64,000 nucleotides of DNA. Source: Sphingobacteriales bacterium 46-32. Its GTDB lineage: Bacteria; Bacteroidota; Bacteroidia; Chitinophagales; Chitinophagaceae. The translations under genes were made by a program, and so were the position numbers. Under the pieces are notes generated by a model. That model had not been told where the DNA came from. It ran no database searches and saw nothing but the letters and a program-made list of their open reading frames with translations. Below are positions 1 through 9,056 of this stretch, in pieces. The stretch spans positions 398,640 to 462,639 of the forward strand of contig MKTY01000027.1 of assembly GCA_001898485.1 (NCBI GenBank), written 5' to 3'. Within the stretch, counting starts at the first letter, position 1; each line of letters begins with the position of its first letter.

Positions 1-80
1 TTGTTTGACGATCGATTAAATGATTGAACATTCCATAACCTGGAATGCTCAAATTCAAACAGAATTTTTCAAACAAATCA

Positions 81-114
81 TTAGCACATTAGCACATCAG
101 CACATTAGCACATC
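81..114 (+). repeat. Family A intergenic repeat (TTAGCACAT/CAGCACAT words)
   Basis: Quasi-tandem 9-bp words (TTAGCACAT, CAGCACATT) fill this stretch. The TGA stop of the adjacent minus-strand DUF1080 gene (113-115) is read from the repeat edge. The remaining bases 1-80 show only a short stem (ATTCCA/TGGAAT near 29-46) and no gene. Confidence 0.9.
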
Positions 115-1060
115 ATTTCACCGGTGTAATCACAATATTCCTGTACTCAATCGGTCCATGGTCGCCCTGTATGAGCAGCGGACCTGGTTCGCCTTCGCGG
201 CTGTTGATGGCGCCGCCCGTAATGCCGGGAATCTCCTGGTTACAGATGATCGTCTTGCCGTTGGCAACAACAGTGATCATGCGGCCTGTAAGTGTAATAT
301 CGTAGCTCTGCCACTCTCCTGCCGGTTTGGCGGCCATTTCGCTGGGTTTGATAAATCCGTATACCGCCCCCATATAATCTTTCTGCGGTTCCTTGCCATA
401 ACTGTCTTCTATCTGCACCTCGTACCGGCCACGCAGGTATACACCACTATTGCTGCCAGCAGGACAACGGAATTCAATATGCAGTTTGAAGTCGGTAAAT
501 TCAGCAGTAGTGATCAGGTTGGCGCCTGATTTGGGACTCTTCAGCACGCCATTCTCTACAACCCACTGGTTGGTTTTGCCCAGTGCTTTCCATCCATCAA
601 GATCCTTACCATTGAACAGTTTAATGGGTTTGCCCCATACCGGTGCAGTTTTGGGTCTGAGCAGGGGTGCCCGATGGCCTGTCCAGTTATAGGTTTTACC
701 ATTGGCCGCTACCATAGTGCCGGTAAGACTATCACCCGCAAACTTTGCTTCGAAACGAAGATCATTATCCTCACCTTCCCATTGCGGCGGTAATGTAAAA
801 CTGATGACGCCTTCTTTATAATTAATAATCGACACCGGACGTGCACTGCCTACAATGCCTACATATTGACCCACCAGTCGTTTATGTCCTGAGTGATAAA
901 TCTCCAGCCAGGAAGGAAACTCCCGGCCATTATCATATACAGTAATATCCCAGCGCCCCTCCGGAGAGGGATCAGCAAAGCTTGTGTTTCGTGCCTGCAA
1001 AGCAGTAAAAGACAAACAGGAAATTCCGGTGATGCCAATCAGCAGCAATAACTTTTTCAT
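113..1060 (-). CDS. DUF1080 (3-keto-disaccharide hydrolase-type) secreted protein
   Basis: A 315-aa protein with an N-terminal signal peptide (MKKLLLLIGITGISCLSF, cleavage probably after ALQA). The C-terminal half, from about residue 145 (the segment KLFNGKDLDGWKALG), is a typical DUF1080 concanavalin-like domain: FNGKDLDGW, then SNSGVYLRGRYEVQIEDS and a terminal IEYRNIVITPV strand. This family includes 3-keto-glycoside hydrolases and many periplasmic proteins of Bacteroidota. Residues 30-135 form a separate beta-rich N-terminal region. It probably acts on a sugar ligand in the periplasm or at the outer membrane; the substrate cannot be read. It is the last of three minus-strand genes for secreted enzymes, each with its own gap. 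The ATG start gives a clean signal peptide. Confidence 0.85.
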   Translation of the reverse strand: MKKLLLLIGITGISCLSFTALQARNTSFADPSPEGRWDITVYDNGREFPSWLEIYHSGHKRLVGQYVGIVGSARPVSIINYKEGVISFTLPPQWEGEDNDLRFEAKFAGDSLTGTMVAANGKTYNWTGHRAPLLRPKTAPVWGKPIKLFNGKDLDGWKALGKTNQWVVENGVLKSPKSGANLITTAEFTDFKLHIEFRCPAGSNSGVYLRGRYEVQIEDSYGKEPQKDYMGAVYGFIKPSEMAAKPAGEWQSYDITLTGRMITVVANGKTIICNQEIPGITGGAINSREGEPGPLLIQGDHGPIEYRNIVITPVK

Positions 1061-1263
1061 ATCGCGGGTTTAGATGAATGAAGTAGTCAGCGAATTTATT
1101 AAAGCCTGCGCTATTGACCCATTCTAATTTTACAGTGTTTTTTTGTCACCAGCGGCATTGCTACTATCATCGTCTGTTGCCACGCTCGCTTCATCGTTCC
1201 GAACCCTGATCGGCAATAGGGGTACATCCCTCACCTGCCGGCAAAGACTAACCGGCTGACAGA

Positions 1264-2157
1264 TTATGGCTGCTGATTGTTTTCTTTTTTAAGAAATAAC
1301 CGCAGTGCCTCGCTACAGGCCGGTTGTACGATCGACTGGTGATCATGGTTTGCAAAAAAACGGCCCTGAAACCACCGCTGGCCGGCTGTTTGTTTTTGCA
1401 GGCTATTCAGCACACGTACACCCGGTTGTTGTAATGGATAAGCCCCGGTACTGTCAGCCAGTAGCTGATCAAAGCGGGCAGTATGATCCGCTACATTTGC
1501 TACCGCCATATACAAAGACCTGTTGTTGCTTTGCTGTTTCAATAACTGCGGAGTGATCACCGGTTCATAAGCCGGCCACCACAACGACGGATCAGCCGCT
1601 ATATAATGGGTAAACAACTCCGCCTTTCGTACAAAGCACTCCAGCACAGCCAGCCCGCCAAAACTATGCCCCAGCAATACCCGATGCTTCAGTTGCGGAT
1701 AACGGCGATTAATAACCGGCATCAACTCCTGTTCCATAAATTGCAAAAAAGCAAACACACCACCCGTGTGGGCAGCACTCATACTGTCCATATGCGGTAC
1801 CTGCAATTGCCGCGAAGGCGTATAGTCCCGATCCCTGGTCCATATATTCCCCACACCCAGAATAACCCAGTTATTAAGTTCCGTTAATCCGGCTTCTGTT
1901 GCCAGTGCCTTTACCGATTCCACGGTATTGCCCAGCAAAGCCTGGCCATCCAGCACTACCAGTACACCTGTTGGAGGTTGCGGTCTTGCGCTCACCGGTT
2001 CATACCAATCGTAATAGCGCATTTCGCCCAGTACCTTTGAGTACAGGCTGTCTGTTAAGAAATATCCTTTTGTCTTAGCAGCTGTATGGCCAGACTTACA
2101 GGAAACCAAAAATGACAGGCAAAGCAGGTATAGCGGCAGAATGATGAAAGGTCTCAT
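1264..2157 (-). CDS. Alpha/beta-hydrolase (esterase D/enterochelin-esterase-like) lipoprotein
   Basis: A 297-aa protein with a lipoprotein signal: hydrophobic segment, then FLVSC with Cys at residue 20. The core shows the nucleophile elbow GHSFGG (about residue 164), a preceding strand VLVVLDGQALLGN typical of esterase-D/Fes-like hydrolases, and a late HDH motif (FFANHDHQ) that would supply the catalytic His. It is likely a periplasm-facing or outer-membrane-anchored carboxylesterase; the substrate is unknown. It sits 40 nt downstream of the NamZ gene on the same strand, so co-transcription is possible. A weak GC hairpin (GCCGG/CCGGC, about 1238-1257) lies just past its stop. Confidence 0.8.
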   Translation of the reverse strand: MRPFIILPLYLLCLSFLVSCKSGHTAAKTKGYFLTDSLYSKVLGEMRYYDWYEPVSARPQPPTGVLVVLDGQALLGNTVESVKALATEAGLTELNNWVILGVGNIWTRDRDYTPSRQLQVPHMDSMSAAHTGGVFAFLQFMEQELMPVINRRYPQLKHRVLLGHSFGGLAVLECFVRKAELFTHYIAADPSLWWPAYEPVITPQLLKQQSNNRSLYMAVANVADHTARFDQLLADSTGAYPLQQPGVRVLNSLQKQTAGQRWFQGRFFANHDHQSIVQPACSEALRLFLKKENNQQP

Positions 2158-2197
2158 AGTTTATTGAGACGTACAGGGCGGAAAAGAGGTTACCTGC

Positions 2198-3472
2198 TTA
2201 GGGATAGATCAGGTATTTCTTCCGCATTTCTTTATACTGGCTAAGCCCAGGCTCCCAGCTGGCGCGAATGGCATCGGGCGTGAGGCCGGCTTCTATTTGT
2301 TTTTTAAACTCAGTAGTACCGGCCAGTTTATTGATATCGCCCATCTGGTTGCTCTGGCTACGATCAAAGAACCGGGCTTTATCCGGAAAATTGCGGTACA
2401 ACTCCAGCATCCAGTCGAGATTGATACGCCCGCTTTTTACCAATTGGTTTGTATCATACGCACGCAGGTCGAGACCGTAGCAAACCTGCTTCATATGCAG
2501 CGGGGTTTCACTCATACCTTTAATGCTGACCGGCGTAAAAGAAAAACTGTATTTATCTTTTAATAACGGACTTCCCAGTATGGTAAACGGAAAATAGGTA
2601 CCGCGACCATGATTGAGGGCTGTACCTTCAAAAAGACAGGTAGAAGGATACAGAAGTATACTTTGCTGCGTATTGAGGTTGGGCGATGGTTTTACCGGCA
2701 GTGTATACATCCTATCGTGCCGGTAATTGGCTACCGGTATGATGTGGATTTTGCATTGCATACGGTCAGGGAGCCATCCTTCACCATTGATCATTTTAGC
2801 AAATTCACCAATGGTCATACCATGAGCAATGGGAATGGGAAACATGCCGATTCCTGATTTGAGACGCATGTCGAGTACCGGTCCGTCTACCAGGTAGCCG
2901 TTGGGATTGGGGCGGTCGAGAATCAGCAGTTCCTTATTATTTTCTGCGCAGGCCTCCATAATATGGCTGAGCACATTGATATAAGTATAAAACCTGCAGC
3001 CCACATCCTGAATATCAAAGATCATCAGGTCTACATCGGCCAGGTCTTCTTTGCTGGGTTTACGTTTGCTGCCATACAGCGAAATAATCGGTATGCCGGT
3101 AGCGGGATCTTTCTCATCATTCACCTTGTCGCCATTGCTGGCGTTGCCGCGAAAGCCATGTTCGGGGCCAAAGACTTTTACAATCTCCACACCCAGTTTA
3201 CGCAGACTGTCGACCAGGTGAGTTTGCCCGATGATTGTAGTGGGATTGGCCAGCAGGGCTATCCGTTTGCCTTTAAGCAAGGGCAGGTATTTCGCGGTCT
3301 GTTCGGCTCCGGTAATGATAGCCTCATTTCCAATTGCTTCGCCCGCCGTTTTAGCCGGCAACCTGTTGTTGGCGCAGGCAGCAAATAACAGCAAAAAGCA
3401 TAATGTGCAAATGTGCTGGTGTGCTAATGTGCTAATATTCTTATTAAAAATAAATTTGCGCCCTTTTATCAT
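2198..3472 (-). CDS. namZ: DUF1343 exo-beta-N-acetylmuramidase, NamZ-like lipoprotein
   Basis: A 424-aa protein from the ATG at 3472; a TTG four codons upstream is possible but less likely. It matches the DUF1343/GH171 family: LKGKRIALLANPT, the hallmark FGPEHGFRG, FDIQDVGCRFYTY, LDRPNPNG and NHGRGTYFPF. Characterised NamZ enzymes release MurNAc from the non-reducing end of peptidoglycan glycans. The N-terminus is odd. A basic region (MIKGRKFIFNKN) is followed by ISTLAHQHICT, which is an in-frame translation of the family A intergenic repeat, and only then by the hydrophobic core and lipobox LLLFAAC. The repeat therefore lengthens the signal peptide. murQ and a MurK-like kinase, also minus strand, lie near 59 kb. 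Confidence 0.88.
   Translation of the reverse strand: MIKGRKFIFNKNISTLAHQHICTLCFLLLFAACANNRLPAKTAGEAIGNEAIITGAEQTAKYLPLLKGKRIALLANPTTIIGQTHLVDSLRKLGVEIVKVFGPEHGFRGNASNGDKVNDEKDPATGIPIISLYGSKRKPSKEDLADVDLMIFDIQDVGCRFYTYINVLSHIMEACAENNKELLILDRPNPNGYLVDGPVLDMRLKSGIGMFPIPIAHGMTIGEFAKMINGEGWLPDRMQCKIHIIPVANYRHDRMYTLPVKPSPNLNTQQSILLYPSTCLFEGTALNHGRGTYFPFTILGSPLLKDKYSFSFTPVSIKGMSETPLHMKQVCYGLDLRAYDTNQLVKSGRINLDWMLELYRNFPDKARFFDRSQSNQMGDINKLAGTTEFKKQIEAGLTPDAIRASWEPGLSQYKEMRKKYLIYP
3402..3436 (-). repeat. Family A repeat inside the namZ signal-peptide region
   Basis: The + strand reads ATGTGC..GTGCTAATGTGCTAAT, the reverse orientation of the family. It is translated in frame as ISTLAHQHICT within NamZ. 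With 3499-3527 it forms an inverted pair about 60 bp apart. Confidence 0.9.
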
Positions 3473-3498
3473 GGTTTTGTTCAAATTGATTTTAATCC

Positions 3499-3527
3499 AT
3501 CAGCACATTAGCACACCAGCACATTAA
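3499..3527 (+). repeat. Family A repeat, partner of 3402-3436
   Basis: CAGCACATTAGCACACCAGC words end directly at the stop codon (3528-3530) of the SRPBCC gene and lie upstream of the namZ start. Confidence 0.88.
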
Positions 3528-3953
3528 TTAATTTTCTTCCGTGTATTTCTTAAAGCTATCCAGTATCGATTGCCAGCCGGCGCGTTGTACTTCTACAGGG
3601 AAGGTGTTTTCCGTGTCGAATGTCTCGGTGACATGGGTGGTTTCTCCGTCGCCATCAAACAATACCTTTACCGTGCGGTTATCGTCCATTGTATATTCGA
3701 TACGGGCATGTTCGTCTACTGCAGTGTATACTCCACCAAAGTCAAAACCCTGGCTGCCGTCGCGGGCTTCCATACGGCTGGTAAAACGGCCTTCCACGCG
3801 CAGGTCATTACTGGCGCTGGGCGTATGCCAGTCATCTGAGGCACTGTTCCATTTCACGATATGAGCCGGGTCTGTCCAGTATTCCCAGACTTTGGCCACG
3901 GGGGCATGGATAGTAGTCTTAATTGTGACGCTGTTTTTTTCTTGTGTTGCCAT
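3528..3953 (-). CDS. SRPBCC / AHSA1-like domain protein
   Basis: A 141-aa single-domain protein. The pattern IHAPVAKVWEYWTDPAHIVKW near the N-terminus, GGVYTAVDEHARIEYTMDD in the middle and a terminal helix (VQRAGWQSILDSFKKYTEEN) are those of AHSA1/START-like proteins, which form a hydrophobic cavity. No signal peptide is seen, so it is cytoplasmic. Members of this family act as ligand-binding or stress-related proteins; no specific substrate can be inferred. It is flanked by family A repeats on both sides and looks monocistronic. Confidence 0.85.
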   Translation of the reverse strand: MATQEKNSVTIKTTIHAPVAKVWEYWTDPAHIVKWNSASDDWHTPSASNDLRVEGRFTSRMEARDGSQGFDFGGVYTAVDEHARIEYTMDDNRTVKVLFDGDGETTHVTETFDTENTFPVEVQRAGWQSILDSFKKYTEEN

Positions 3954-4055
3954 GATGATTTTCGTTTTTGATTAATTGATGAGGTAAAGCTCCTGCAAAA
4001 AAACGGAACACATAAGGGCGGAAAACGACAACATAATGGGGGAAATGCGACTTCG

Positions 4056-4089
4056 ATGTGCTGATTTGCTAATGTGCTGGTGTGCTAAT
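4056..4089 (-). repeat. Family A repeat
   Basis: ATGTGCTGATTTGCTAATGT-type words; inverted relative to 4181-4215, with about 90 bp of AT-rich unique sequence between them. The gap 3954-4213 between the SRPBCC and hutU genes holds nothing else recognisable. Confidence 0.88.
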
Positions 4090-4180
4090 AAGTTTTTTAT
4101 TGAACTCATTTTTTAACATTCAAGCAACCCCCTTTTTGCAGGATAGTTGAAGAAACGTCAAACTTTTCCCTGTAAATATC

Positions 4181-4215
4181 ATTAGCAAACCAGCAAATCA
4201 GCACATTAGCACATC
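4181..4215 (+). repeat. Family A repeat abutting the hutU stop
   Basis: ATTAGCAAACCAGCAAATCA plus standard words. The hutU TGA stop (4214-4216) overlaps the end of this array. Confidence 0.88.
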
Positions 4216-5908
4216 ATCCCCCAATCCTGCTTTCCAGATTCAAATTATTCTCTTCGGCCGTTTTCTTAGCCAATTCATATCCCGCATCTGCATGGCGAAT
4301 GACGCCCATACCCGGATCGTTGCGCAGTACGCGGGCCAGGCGCGCAGCCGCTGCTGCTGTACCATCGGCTACAATTACCATACCGGCATGAATGCTGTAG
4401 CCCATACCTACTCCCCCGCCATGATGCAGACTCACCCAACTGGCGCCGCCGGCGGTATTGACCAGGGCATTGAGTATGGGCCAATCGGCCACCGCATCAC
4501 TGCCATCGAGCATGGCTTCCGTTTCACGATTGGGACTGGCTACACTGCCCGTATCCAGGTGATCGCGGCCTATTACGATCGGGGCTTTTACTTTGCCTTC
4601 ACGCACCAGTTCATTAAAAGCAAGTCCGGCTTTTTCTCTTTCACCCTGACCCAGCCAGCAGATACGTGCCGGCAAACCCTGGAAGGCAATCTTCTCTTTT
4701 GCCAGCCGCAGCCAGCGCTGCAGACCGGCATTATCGGGAAATAATTTACTGATCACTTCATCTGTTACGGCAATATCGGCCGGATCGCCACTCAGGGCTG
4801 CCCAGCGAAATGGTCCCTTGCCTTCGCAAAACAGGGGGCGGATATAAGCCGGCACAAAACCCGGAAAGCCAAAACAATCGTGTTTTGTCAGCCGTGCTGC
4901 CGTACCGGTACGCGCCTCCTCTTCCTGCGCCCGGGCACGTATATTATTACCATAGTCAAATGTAATGGCGCCACGATCCATCAGTTGCAGCATCAGCTGC
5001 ACATGACGGTACATAGACCGGTAGCTGTATTTAATATAAGCATCGGGATCACTGGTGCGCAGTGTCCGTGCATCGGCTTCGCTCAATTCGTGCGGCCAGT
5101 AGCCGATCAGGGGATCGTGGGCACTGGTCTGATCGGTAAGGGTATCTGGTATGATATTGCGGGCAATAAGCCGCTCCAGCAGGTGAACCGCATTGGCCAG
5201 CACACCAATGCTTTTGGCAACACCATCTTTTTTATACGCCAGTGCCGCATCAATAGCCTTATCTATATCCGTGAATTTTTCATCCAGGTATTTTGTCTCC
5301 AGTCTCTTATCGATCCGCCATTCCTCTACCTCGGCCACCAGGGCCACGCCCTCGTTCATGGTGATGGCCAGGGGTTGTGCGCCACCCATGCCACCCAATC
5401 CTGCTGTCACGTTGAAAGTACCTTTTAATGTACCTCCAAAATGTTTGTCGGCTACGGCGGCATAGGTTTCATAGGTACCCTGTACGATGCCCTGGCTGCC
5501 GATATAAATCCAGGAGCCTGCCGTCATCTGCCCGTACATGATGAGGCCCTTTTTCTCCAACTCATCAAAATGCTGCCAGTTGGCCCAGTTGGGTACCAGC
5601 TGACTATTGCTTAATAAGACCCGGGGTGCATCGGGATGTGTCTTTAATATGGCGACCGGTTTGCCGCTCTGGATCAGCAGCGATTCATCATTTTCCAGCA
5701 CTTTCAAACTGGCAATGATCCGGTCCAGCGCTTCAAAGTTGCGGGCAGCTTTACCACGGCCACCATACACAATCAGGTCATCGGGTCTTTCGGCTACCGC
5801 CGGATCAAGGTTGTTGAGGAGCATACGTAATGCAGCTTCCTGGATCCAGCCTTTACACTGCATAGTGGTTCCCGTGGGCGTCTTGTATTTAATAGGATCG
5901 TATGGCAT
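4214..5908 (-). CDS. hutU: Urocanate hydratase
   Basis: A 564-aa protein matching urocanase over its whole length (bacterial enzymes are usually about 550-560 aa). It converts urocanate to 4-imidazolone-5-propionate in the second step of histidine degradation, using tightly bound NAD+. Visible signatures are [10 protein letters not shown] near the N-terminus, [20 protein letters not shown], the glycine-rich [16 protein letters not shown] nucleotide-binding segment, [20 protein letters not shown], and the C-terminal [16 protein letters not shown]. It lies 293 nt downstream of hutH on the same strand; the gap is AT-rich with a family D repeat, so a separate promoter is possible. No hutI or hutG/ftcD is in the window. 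Confidence 0.97.
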   Translation of the reverse strand: MPYDPIKYKTPTGTTMQCKGWIQEAALRMLLNNLDPAVAERPDDLIVYGGRGKAARNFEALDRIIASLKVLENDESLLIQSGKPVAILKTHPDAPRVLLSNSQLVPNWANWQHFDELEKKGLIMYGQMTAGSWIYIGSQGIVQGTYETYAAVADKHFGGTLKGTFNVTAGLGGMGGAQPLAITMNEGVALVAEVEEWRIDKRLETKYLDEKFTDIDKAIDAALAYKKDGVAKSIGVLANAVHLLERLIARNIIPDTLTDQTSAHDPLIGYWPHELSEADARTLRTSDPDAYIKYSYRSMYRHVQLMLQLMDRGAITFDYGNNIRARAQEEEARTGTAARLTKHDCFGFPGFVPAYIRPLFCEGKGPFRWAALSGDPADIAVTDEVISKLFPDNAGLQRWLRLAKEKIAFQGLPARICWLGQGEREKAGLAFNELVREGKVKAPIVIGRDHLDTGSVASPNRETEAMLDGSDAVADWPILNALVNTAGGASWVSLHHGGGVGMGYSIHAGMVIVADGTAAAAARLARVLRNDPGMGVIRHADAGYELAKKTAEENNLNLESRIGG

Positions 5909-5942
5909 AAGAAGTTTTAGGTCTGAAATAATAAGTATTAAG

Positions 5943-5977
5943 AAGGGTAAAGGGTAAAAGGTGTAAGGTGTAAAGGA
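5943..5977. repeat. Family D repeat (AGGGTAAAAGGTGTAAGG words)
   Basis: G/A/T-only quasi-repeat (GGGTAAAGGG, TAAAAGGTGTAAGGTG) just upstream of hutU. The rest of the 293-nt hutH-hutU gap (5978-6201) is very AT-rich with no gene seen. Confidence 0.8.
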
Positions 5978-6201
5978 AAATAAAGCTATTAATATTATTT
6001 ACAATTAGTTATAGCAGTTATTTAATTTTTAATTAGATAAAACATACCTCAACTTTTCATTTCGATATTTCTTTTAAATAATTGTTTATCAATTAATAGT
6101 TTGATTTTATTTAAAAATTAATTTCTCATATAGCCAGATGGAGAAAACAAATTCAATAATTAATTTTAAACAAACCTTATATACATTTAATTAACAATTA
6201 C

Positions 6202-7767
6202 TTATTTTAAATTAAACCCGGGGAATCCATCATTTAACCCATTCCCTTTTCCGTCGGCCAGTTCATTTACCTGTTTCACAAAACTGAAGTCGCGGATCAG
6301 GGTCACCACCTGGTTGATGTCGTCGGCAAAGATCCGGTCCTGCTCGGCAAAGCTTACGGATTTCCGCACATACTGATGGGCAGTTTCCAGGAGTTCGGAG
6401 CTACGCAATGGACGTCTGAATTCAATCGCCTGACAGGCACTCAGCAGTTCGATGGCCAGGATATGCTCGAGGTTGTCGAGTACCCGGTTGACCTTTCTTC
6501 CACTGATGCTGCCCATACTCACATGATCCTCCTGCCCCAGGCTGGTAGGAATGCTGTCTGCACTGGCGGGGAAGCATAATGTTTTGTTTTCGGTTACCAG
6601 GGCTGCCGTTGTGTATTGAGGTATCATAAAGCCGCTGTTCAATCCCACATCTTTCATGAGCAGCAGGGGCAGTCCCCATTTACCTTCGAGCAGCAGGTAA
6701 CAACGACGGTCGGCAATATTGCCTACTTCAGCTGCTGCCAGGCAGGCATAGTCGAGTGGCAGGGCCAGCGGCTGACCATGAAAGTTGCCTCCGCTGATGG
6801 TATCATCGGCCGATAGTACGACCGGGTTGTCGGTTACAGCATTGAGCTCAATGCTGGTGAGTTCTTTGAGGTGCAGCCAGGCATTGCGGCTGGCGCCATG
6901 TACCTGGGGCATACAACGCAGGCTGTAGGGATCCTGTACGCGTCCGCAGTCAACATGGCTTTGCATGATGGCAGAACCATCGAGCAGTTTACGCAGTCGC
7001 TGAGCCACCAGCCTGTTGCCCGCGAAAGGGCGCAGTTGATGAAGCCGGTCATCGAACGGAGCCTGGGTGCCGGTGAGCGCTTCGAGGCTCATGGCGCCGA
7101 TGATATCAGCTGCTTCCAGGCAATTATGAAGCCGTTGCACGGCCTTTACGGCAAATGCCAGAATAAACTGGGTGCCATTTATGAGGGCCAGCCCTTCCTT
7201 GGGACCCAGTTTGATGGGTTCAACACCCAACTGCTGAAACAGCTCAGCTGTGCGGAAACGAATGCCTTTGTAGTATACTTCGCCCAGGCCGATCAGGGGT
7301 AAAAACAGGTGAGCCAGCGGAGCCAGGTCACCACTTGCACCCACACTCCCCTTCTCCGGCACCACGGGAATGATGTCTTCTTCTATATGCCAGAGTATCC
7401 GCTCCAGTGTGGTTAGCTGTACGCCACTATAACCCTGGGCCAGTGCCTGCACCTTACAGATGAGCATGAGACGGGCTACTTCGTGTGGTATGGGATCACC
7501 CACGCCCACGCTATGGCTTTGAAGAATTTTGTACTGAAGTGTAGCCGTATCGGCCTCTGAGATAGGTGTATTGGCCAGGATACCGAAACCGGTGTTGACC
7601 CCATATACCGTACGATGTGCGGAGACTATTTCCTGTACTGCGGCCTGGCTGCGCAATACCTGATCGCGGGCTGCTGCATCGAGTTGTCCGCGTATGGAGC
7701 CGGCAGCAAGCCCCAATACAGTGTCTATACGCAGTGAGTCACTGCCGTAATTAAAATGGTTTGCCAT
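6202..7767 (-). CDS. hutH: Histidine ammonia-lyase
   Basis: A 521-aa aromatic amino acid lyase. The MIO prosthetic group forms from Ala144-Ser145-Gly146 in the motif GSVGASGDLAPLAHL. YGVNTGFG (55-62) supplies the catalytic Tyr loop, and QDPYSLRCMPQVHGA and NPVVLSADDTISGGNFHG are family hallmarks. It deaminates histidine to urocanate, the substrate of the downstream hutU product. The length (about 510 usual) and the ATG start are normal. Together the two genes give the first half of the Hut pathway. Upstream, the minus strand carries TACCTTGC, a near match to the Bacteroidota -7 box, about 20 nt before the start. Confidence 0.97.
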   Translation of the reverse strand: MANHFNYGSDSLRIDTVLGLAAGSIRGQLDAAARDQVLRSQAAVQEIVSAHRTVYGVNTGFGILANTPISEADTATLQYKILQSHSVGVGDPIPHEVARLMLICKVQALAQGYSGVQLTTLERILWHIEEDIIPVVPEKGSVGASGDLAPLAHLFLPLIGLGEVYYKGIRFRTAELFQQLGVEPIKLGPKEGLALINGTQFILAFAVKAVQRLHNCLEAADIIGAMSLEALTGTQAPFDDRLHQLRPFAGNRLVAQRLRKLLDGSAIMQSHVDCGRVQDPYSLRCMPQVHGASRNAWLHLKELTSIELNAVTDNPVVLSADDTISGGNFHGQPLALPLDYACLAAAEVGNIADRRCYLLLEGKWGLPLLLMKDVGLNSGFMIPQYTTAALVTENKTLCFPASADSIPTSLGQEDHVSMGSISGRKVNRVLDNLEHILAIELLSACQAIEFRRPLRSSELLETAHQYVRKSVSFAEQDRIFADDINQVVTLIRDFSFVKQVNELADGKGNGLNDGFPGFNLK

Positions 7768-7797
7768 ACGTTAGATGGCGTGCAAGGTAGGGAAAAA

Positions 7798-7844
7798 TGA
7801 TGTGCTGATGTGCTGATGTGCTAATGTGCTAATGTGCTGATGTG
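7798..7844 (-). repeat. Family A repeat upstream of hutH
   Basis: Five words of the TGTGCTGATG/TGTGCTAATG type in tandem; inverted relative to 7985-8021. Confidence 0.9.
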
Positions 7845-7931
7845 GGTAAGAAAGTTTTGATTTGGAGACACACGGATATAACAATCATTACTTTTTATTT
7901 ACCTGGTATATCGACTTTACAATATAAATAA

Positions 7932-7965
7932 AGAGAGCATAGAGTTTAAATTCTCTACGCTCTCT
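7932..7965 (-). terminator. Hairpin terminator downstream of the amidase gene
   Basis: AGAGAGCATAGAG (7932-7944) and CTCTACGCTCTCT (7953-7965) form a 13-bp stem with one mismatch and an 8-nt AT loop. On the minus strand the hairpin is followed by TATTTATATT, so it probably ends amidase transcripts. Confidence 0.65.
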
Positions 7966-7984
7966 CAATCAATTAAACAAGATT

Positions 7985-8021
7985 CATTAGCACATTAACA
8001 CACCAGCACATCAGCACATTA
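7985..8021 (+). repeat. Family A repeat downstream of the amidase stop
   Basis: ATTAGCACATTAACACACCA-type words directly beside the amidase 3' end; pairs with 7798-7844 across the hairpin at 7932-7965. Confidence 0.88.
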
Positions 8022-8027
8022 CATTCA

Positions 8028-8978
8028 CTATCCTGTCGTTATCTGCTTTGACTCGACTTTTTGTTTATATGTGCGGAAGGCGTTGATCAGCGCTTCCACT
8101 ATTTCATCCTGTCCCTTATCGCTGTTTATATACTTCTCTTCTTCGGGATTGGAAATAAAGCCGATTTCTACCAGCACACTGGGCATACCCGTAGCCTGCA
8201 GTACCCAGATACCGGTATGGTTACGTTGTTTTACACCGCGGCTGTTGCGGCCGCCGGCTATGAATTCCTTTTCGATCAGATCGGCCAGGTTAAGGCTCTT
8301 TTTAAAGAATTGCTGTGCATAGATCAGCATCCGTGCTTTTTCGGTAGGGTCAGAAGGATCAGGCAGTTTCAGGGTCGAGGTAGAGTCGATCTCCCCTTCA
8401 TAATCCTCATTTTTATTTACCGAATTGACCTTGGCATCATTCTTACCCACAGCCCAGATATAGGTTTCAGTGCCTTTAGCAACAGATGGAGTCGTCCAGG
8501 AGCGGTACTGGGGAACTTTTTTGGTCACTTTCCGGCGTTTTTTGCCCTTACCCACATAAACGGTTTGATTTTTATAGCCGGTCAGTTCCCGGTGTTTCTG
8601 CGGTGGCGCAGAATTGCAGTGAATGGCAATAAACAGGTCGCCGCCTGATTTATTCGCCAGATCGGCGCGGTAGCGGTTGCCATCATCTTTATTCTTCTTA
8701 TTTCCCGCCATAATATCTTCTGTGCGGGTAAATACAATCTTCAGATCGGGGAATTCTTTTTCAACAGCCTTACCAAATTTCAGTGCCACTGACAGGCTCA
8801 CCTCCGCTTCGGTGCTGAATGAGCCACGGGCACCAGGATCAATACCTCCATGTCCTGCATCAATGATAAGGGTGCGGATAGCGGCCTTGGGTACTGGTTC
8901 TTTTTTACGTGTAATAAAAGAGAGGAACAAGAATGCCGCTGCTACCGTAATCATGATAGCCAGGGTTCGTTTCATCAT
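8028..8978 (-). CDS. N-acetylmuramoyl-L-alanine amidase (Amidase_3)
   Basis: A 316-aa protein with an N-terminal signal/anchor (about residues 5-22) and a zinc-dependent Amidase_3 domain. Visible are IIDAGHGGIDPGARG (first Zn His), EVSLSVALKF (the Glu ligand region), FIAIHCNSAPP (second Zn His) and VLVEIGFISNPEEEKYI (catalytic Glu). It cleaves the bond between MurNAc and L-Ala in peptidoglycan, in the periplasm. An insert of about 70 residues (GKGKKRRKVTKKVPQYRSW onward) between the His-containing strand and the ETYIW segment is longer than in minimal family members but common in Bacteroidota. It is divergent from lptD, 78 nt between starts. Confidence 0.93.
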   Translation of the reverse strand: MMKRTLAIMITVAAAFLFLSFITRKKEPVPKAAIRTLIIDAGHGGIDPGARGSFSTEAEVSLSVALKFGKAVEKEFPDLKIVFTRTEDIMAGNKKNKDDGNRYRADLANKSGGDLFIAIHCNSAPPQKHRELTGYKNQTVYVGKGKKRRKVTKKVPQYRSWTTPSVAKGTETYIWAVGKNDAKVNSVNKNEDYEGEIDSTSTLKLPDPSDPTEKARMLIYAQQFFKKSLNLADLIEKEFIAGGRNSRGVKQRNHTGIWVLQATGMPSVLVEIGFISNPEEEKYINSDKGQDEIVEALINAFRTYKQKVESKQITTG

Positions 8979-9038
8979 GGTTTTTCTTTTTTAACGGGTT
9001 AAGTGGAATCTTCACATAATGTTTAGGGGTGAATCAAT

Positions 9039-9046
9039 TACTTTTG
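9039..9046 (+). promoter_or_regulatory. Bacteroidota -7 box for lptD
   Basis: TACTTTTG matches TAnnTTTG exactly and is followed by CCCC; it lies 10 nt before the lptD ATG, implying a very short 5' leader. No convincing -33 TTTG was found. Confidence 0.5.
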
Positions 9047-9056
9047 CCCCTACCGT

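Noticed and set aside
2963..3388. 141-aa frame antisense to namZ
   Set aside because: Shadow of the conserved NamZ coding sequence.
3451..3463. Plus-strand promoter box TAAATTTGCGCCC inside namZ
   Set aside because: It matches the consensus, but no plus-strand gene follows; kept only as part of the NamZ N-terminus observation.
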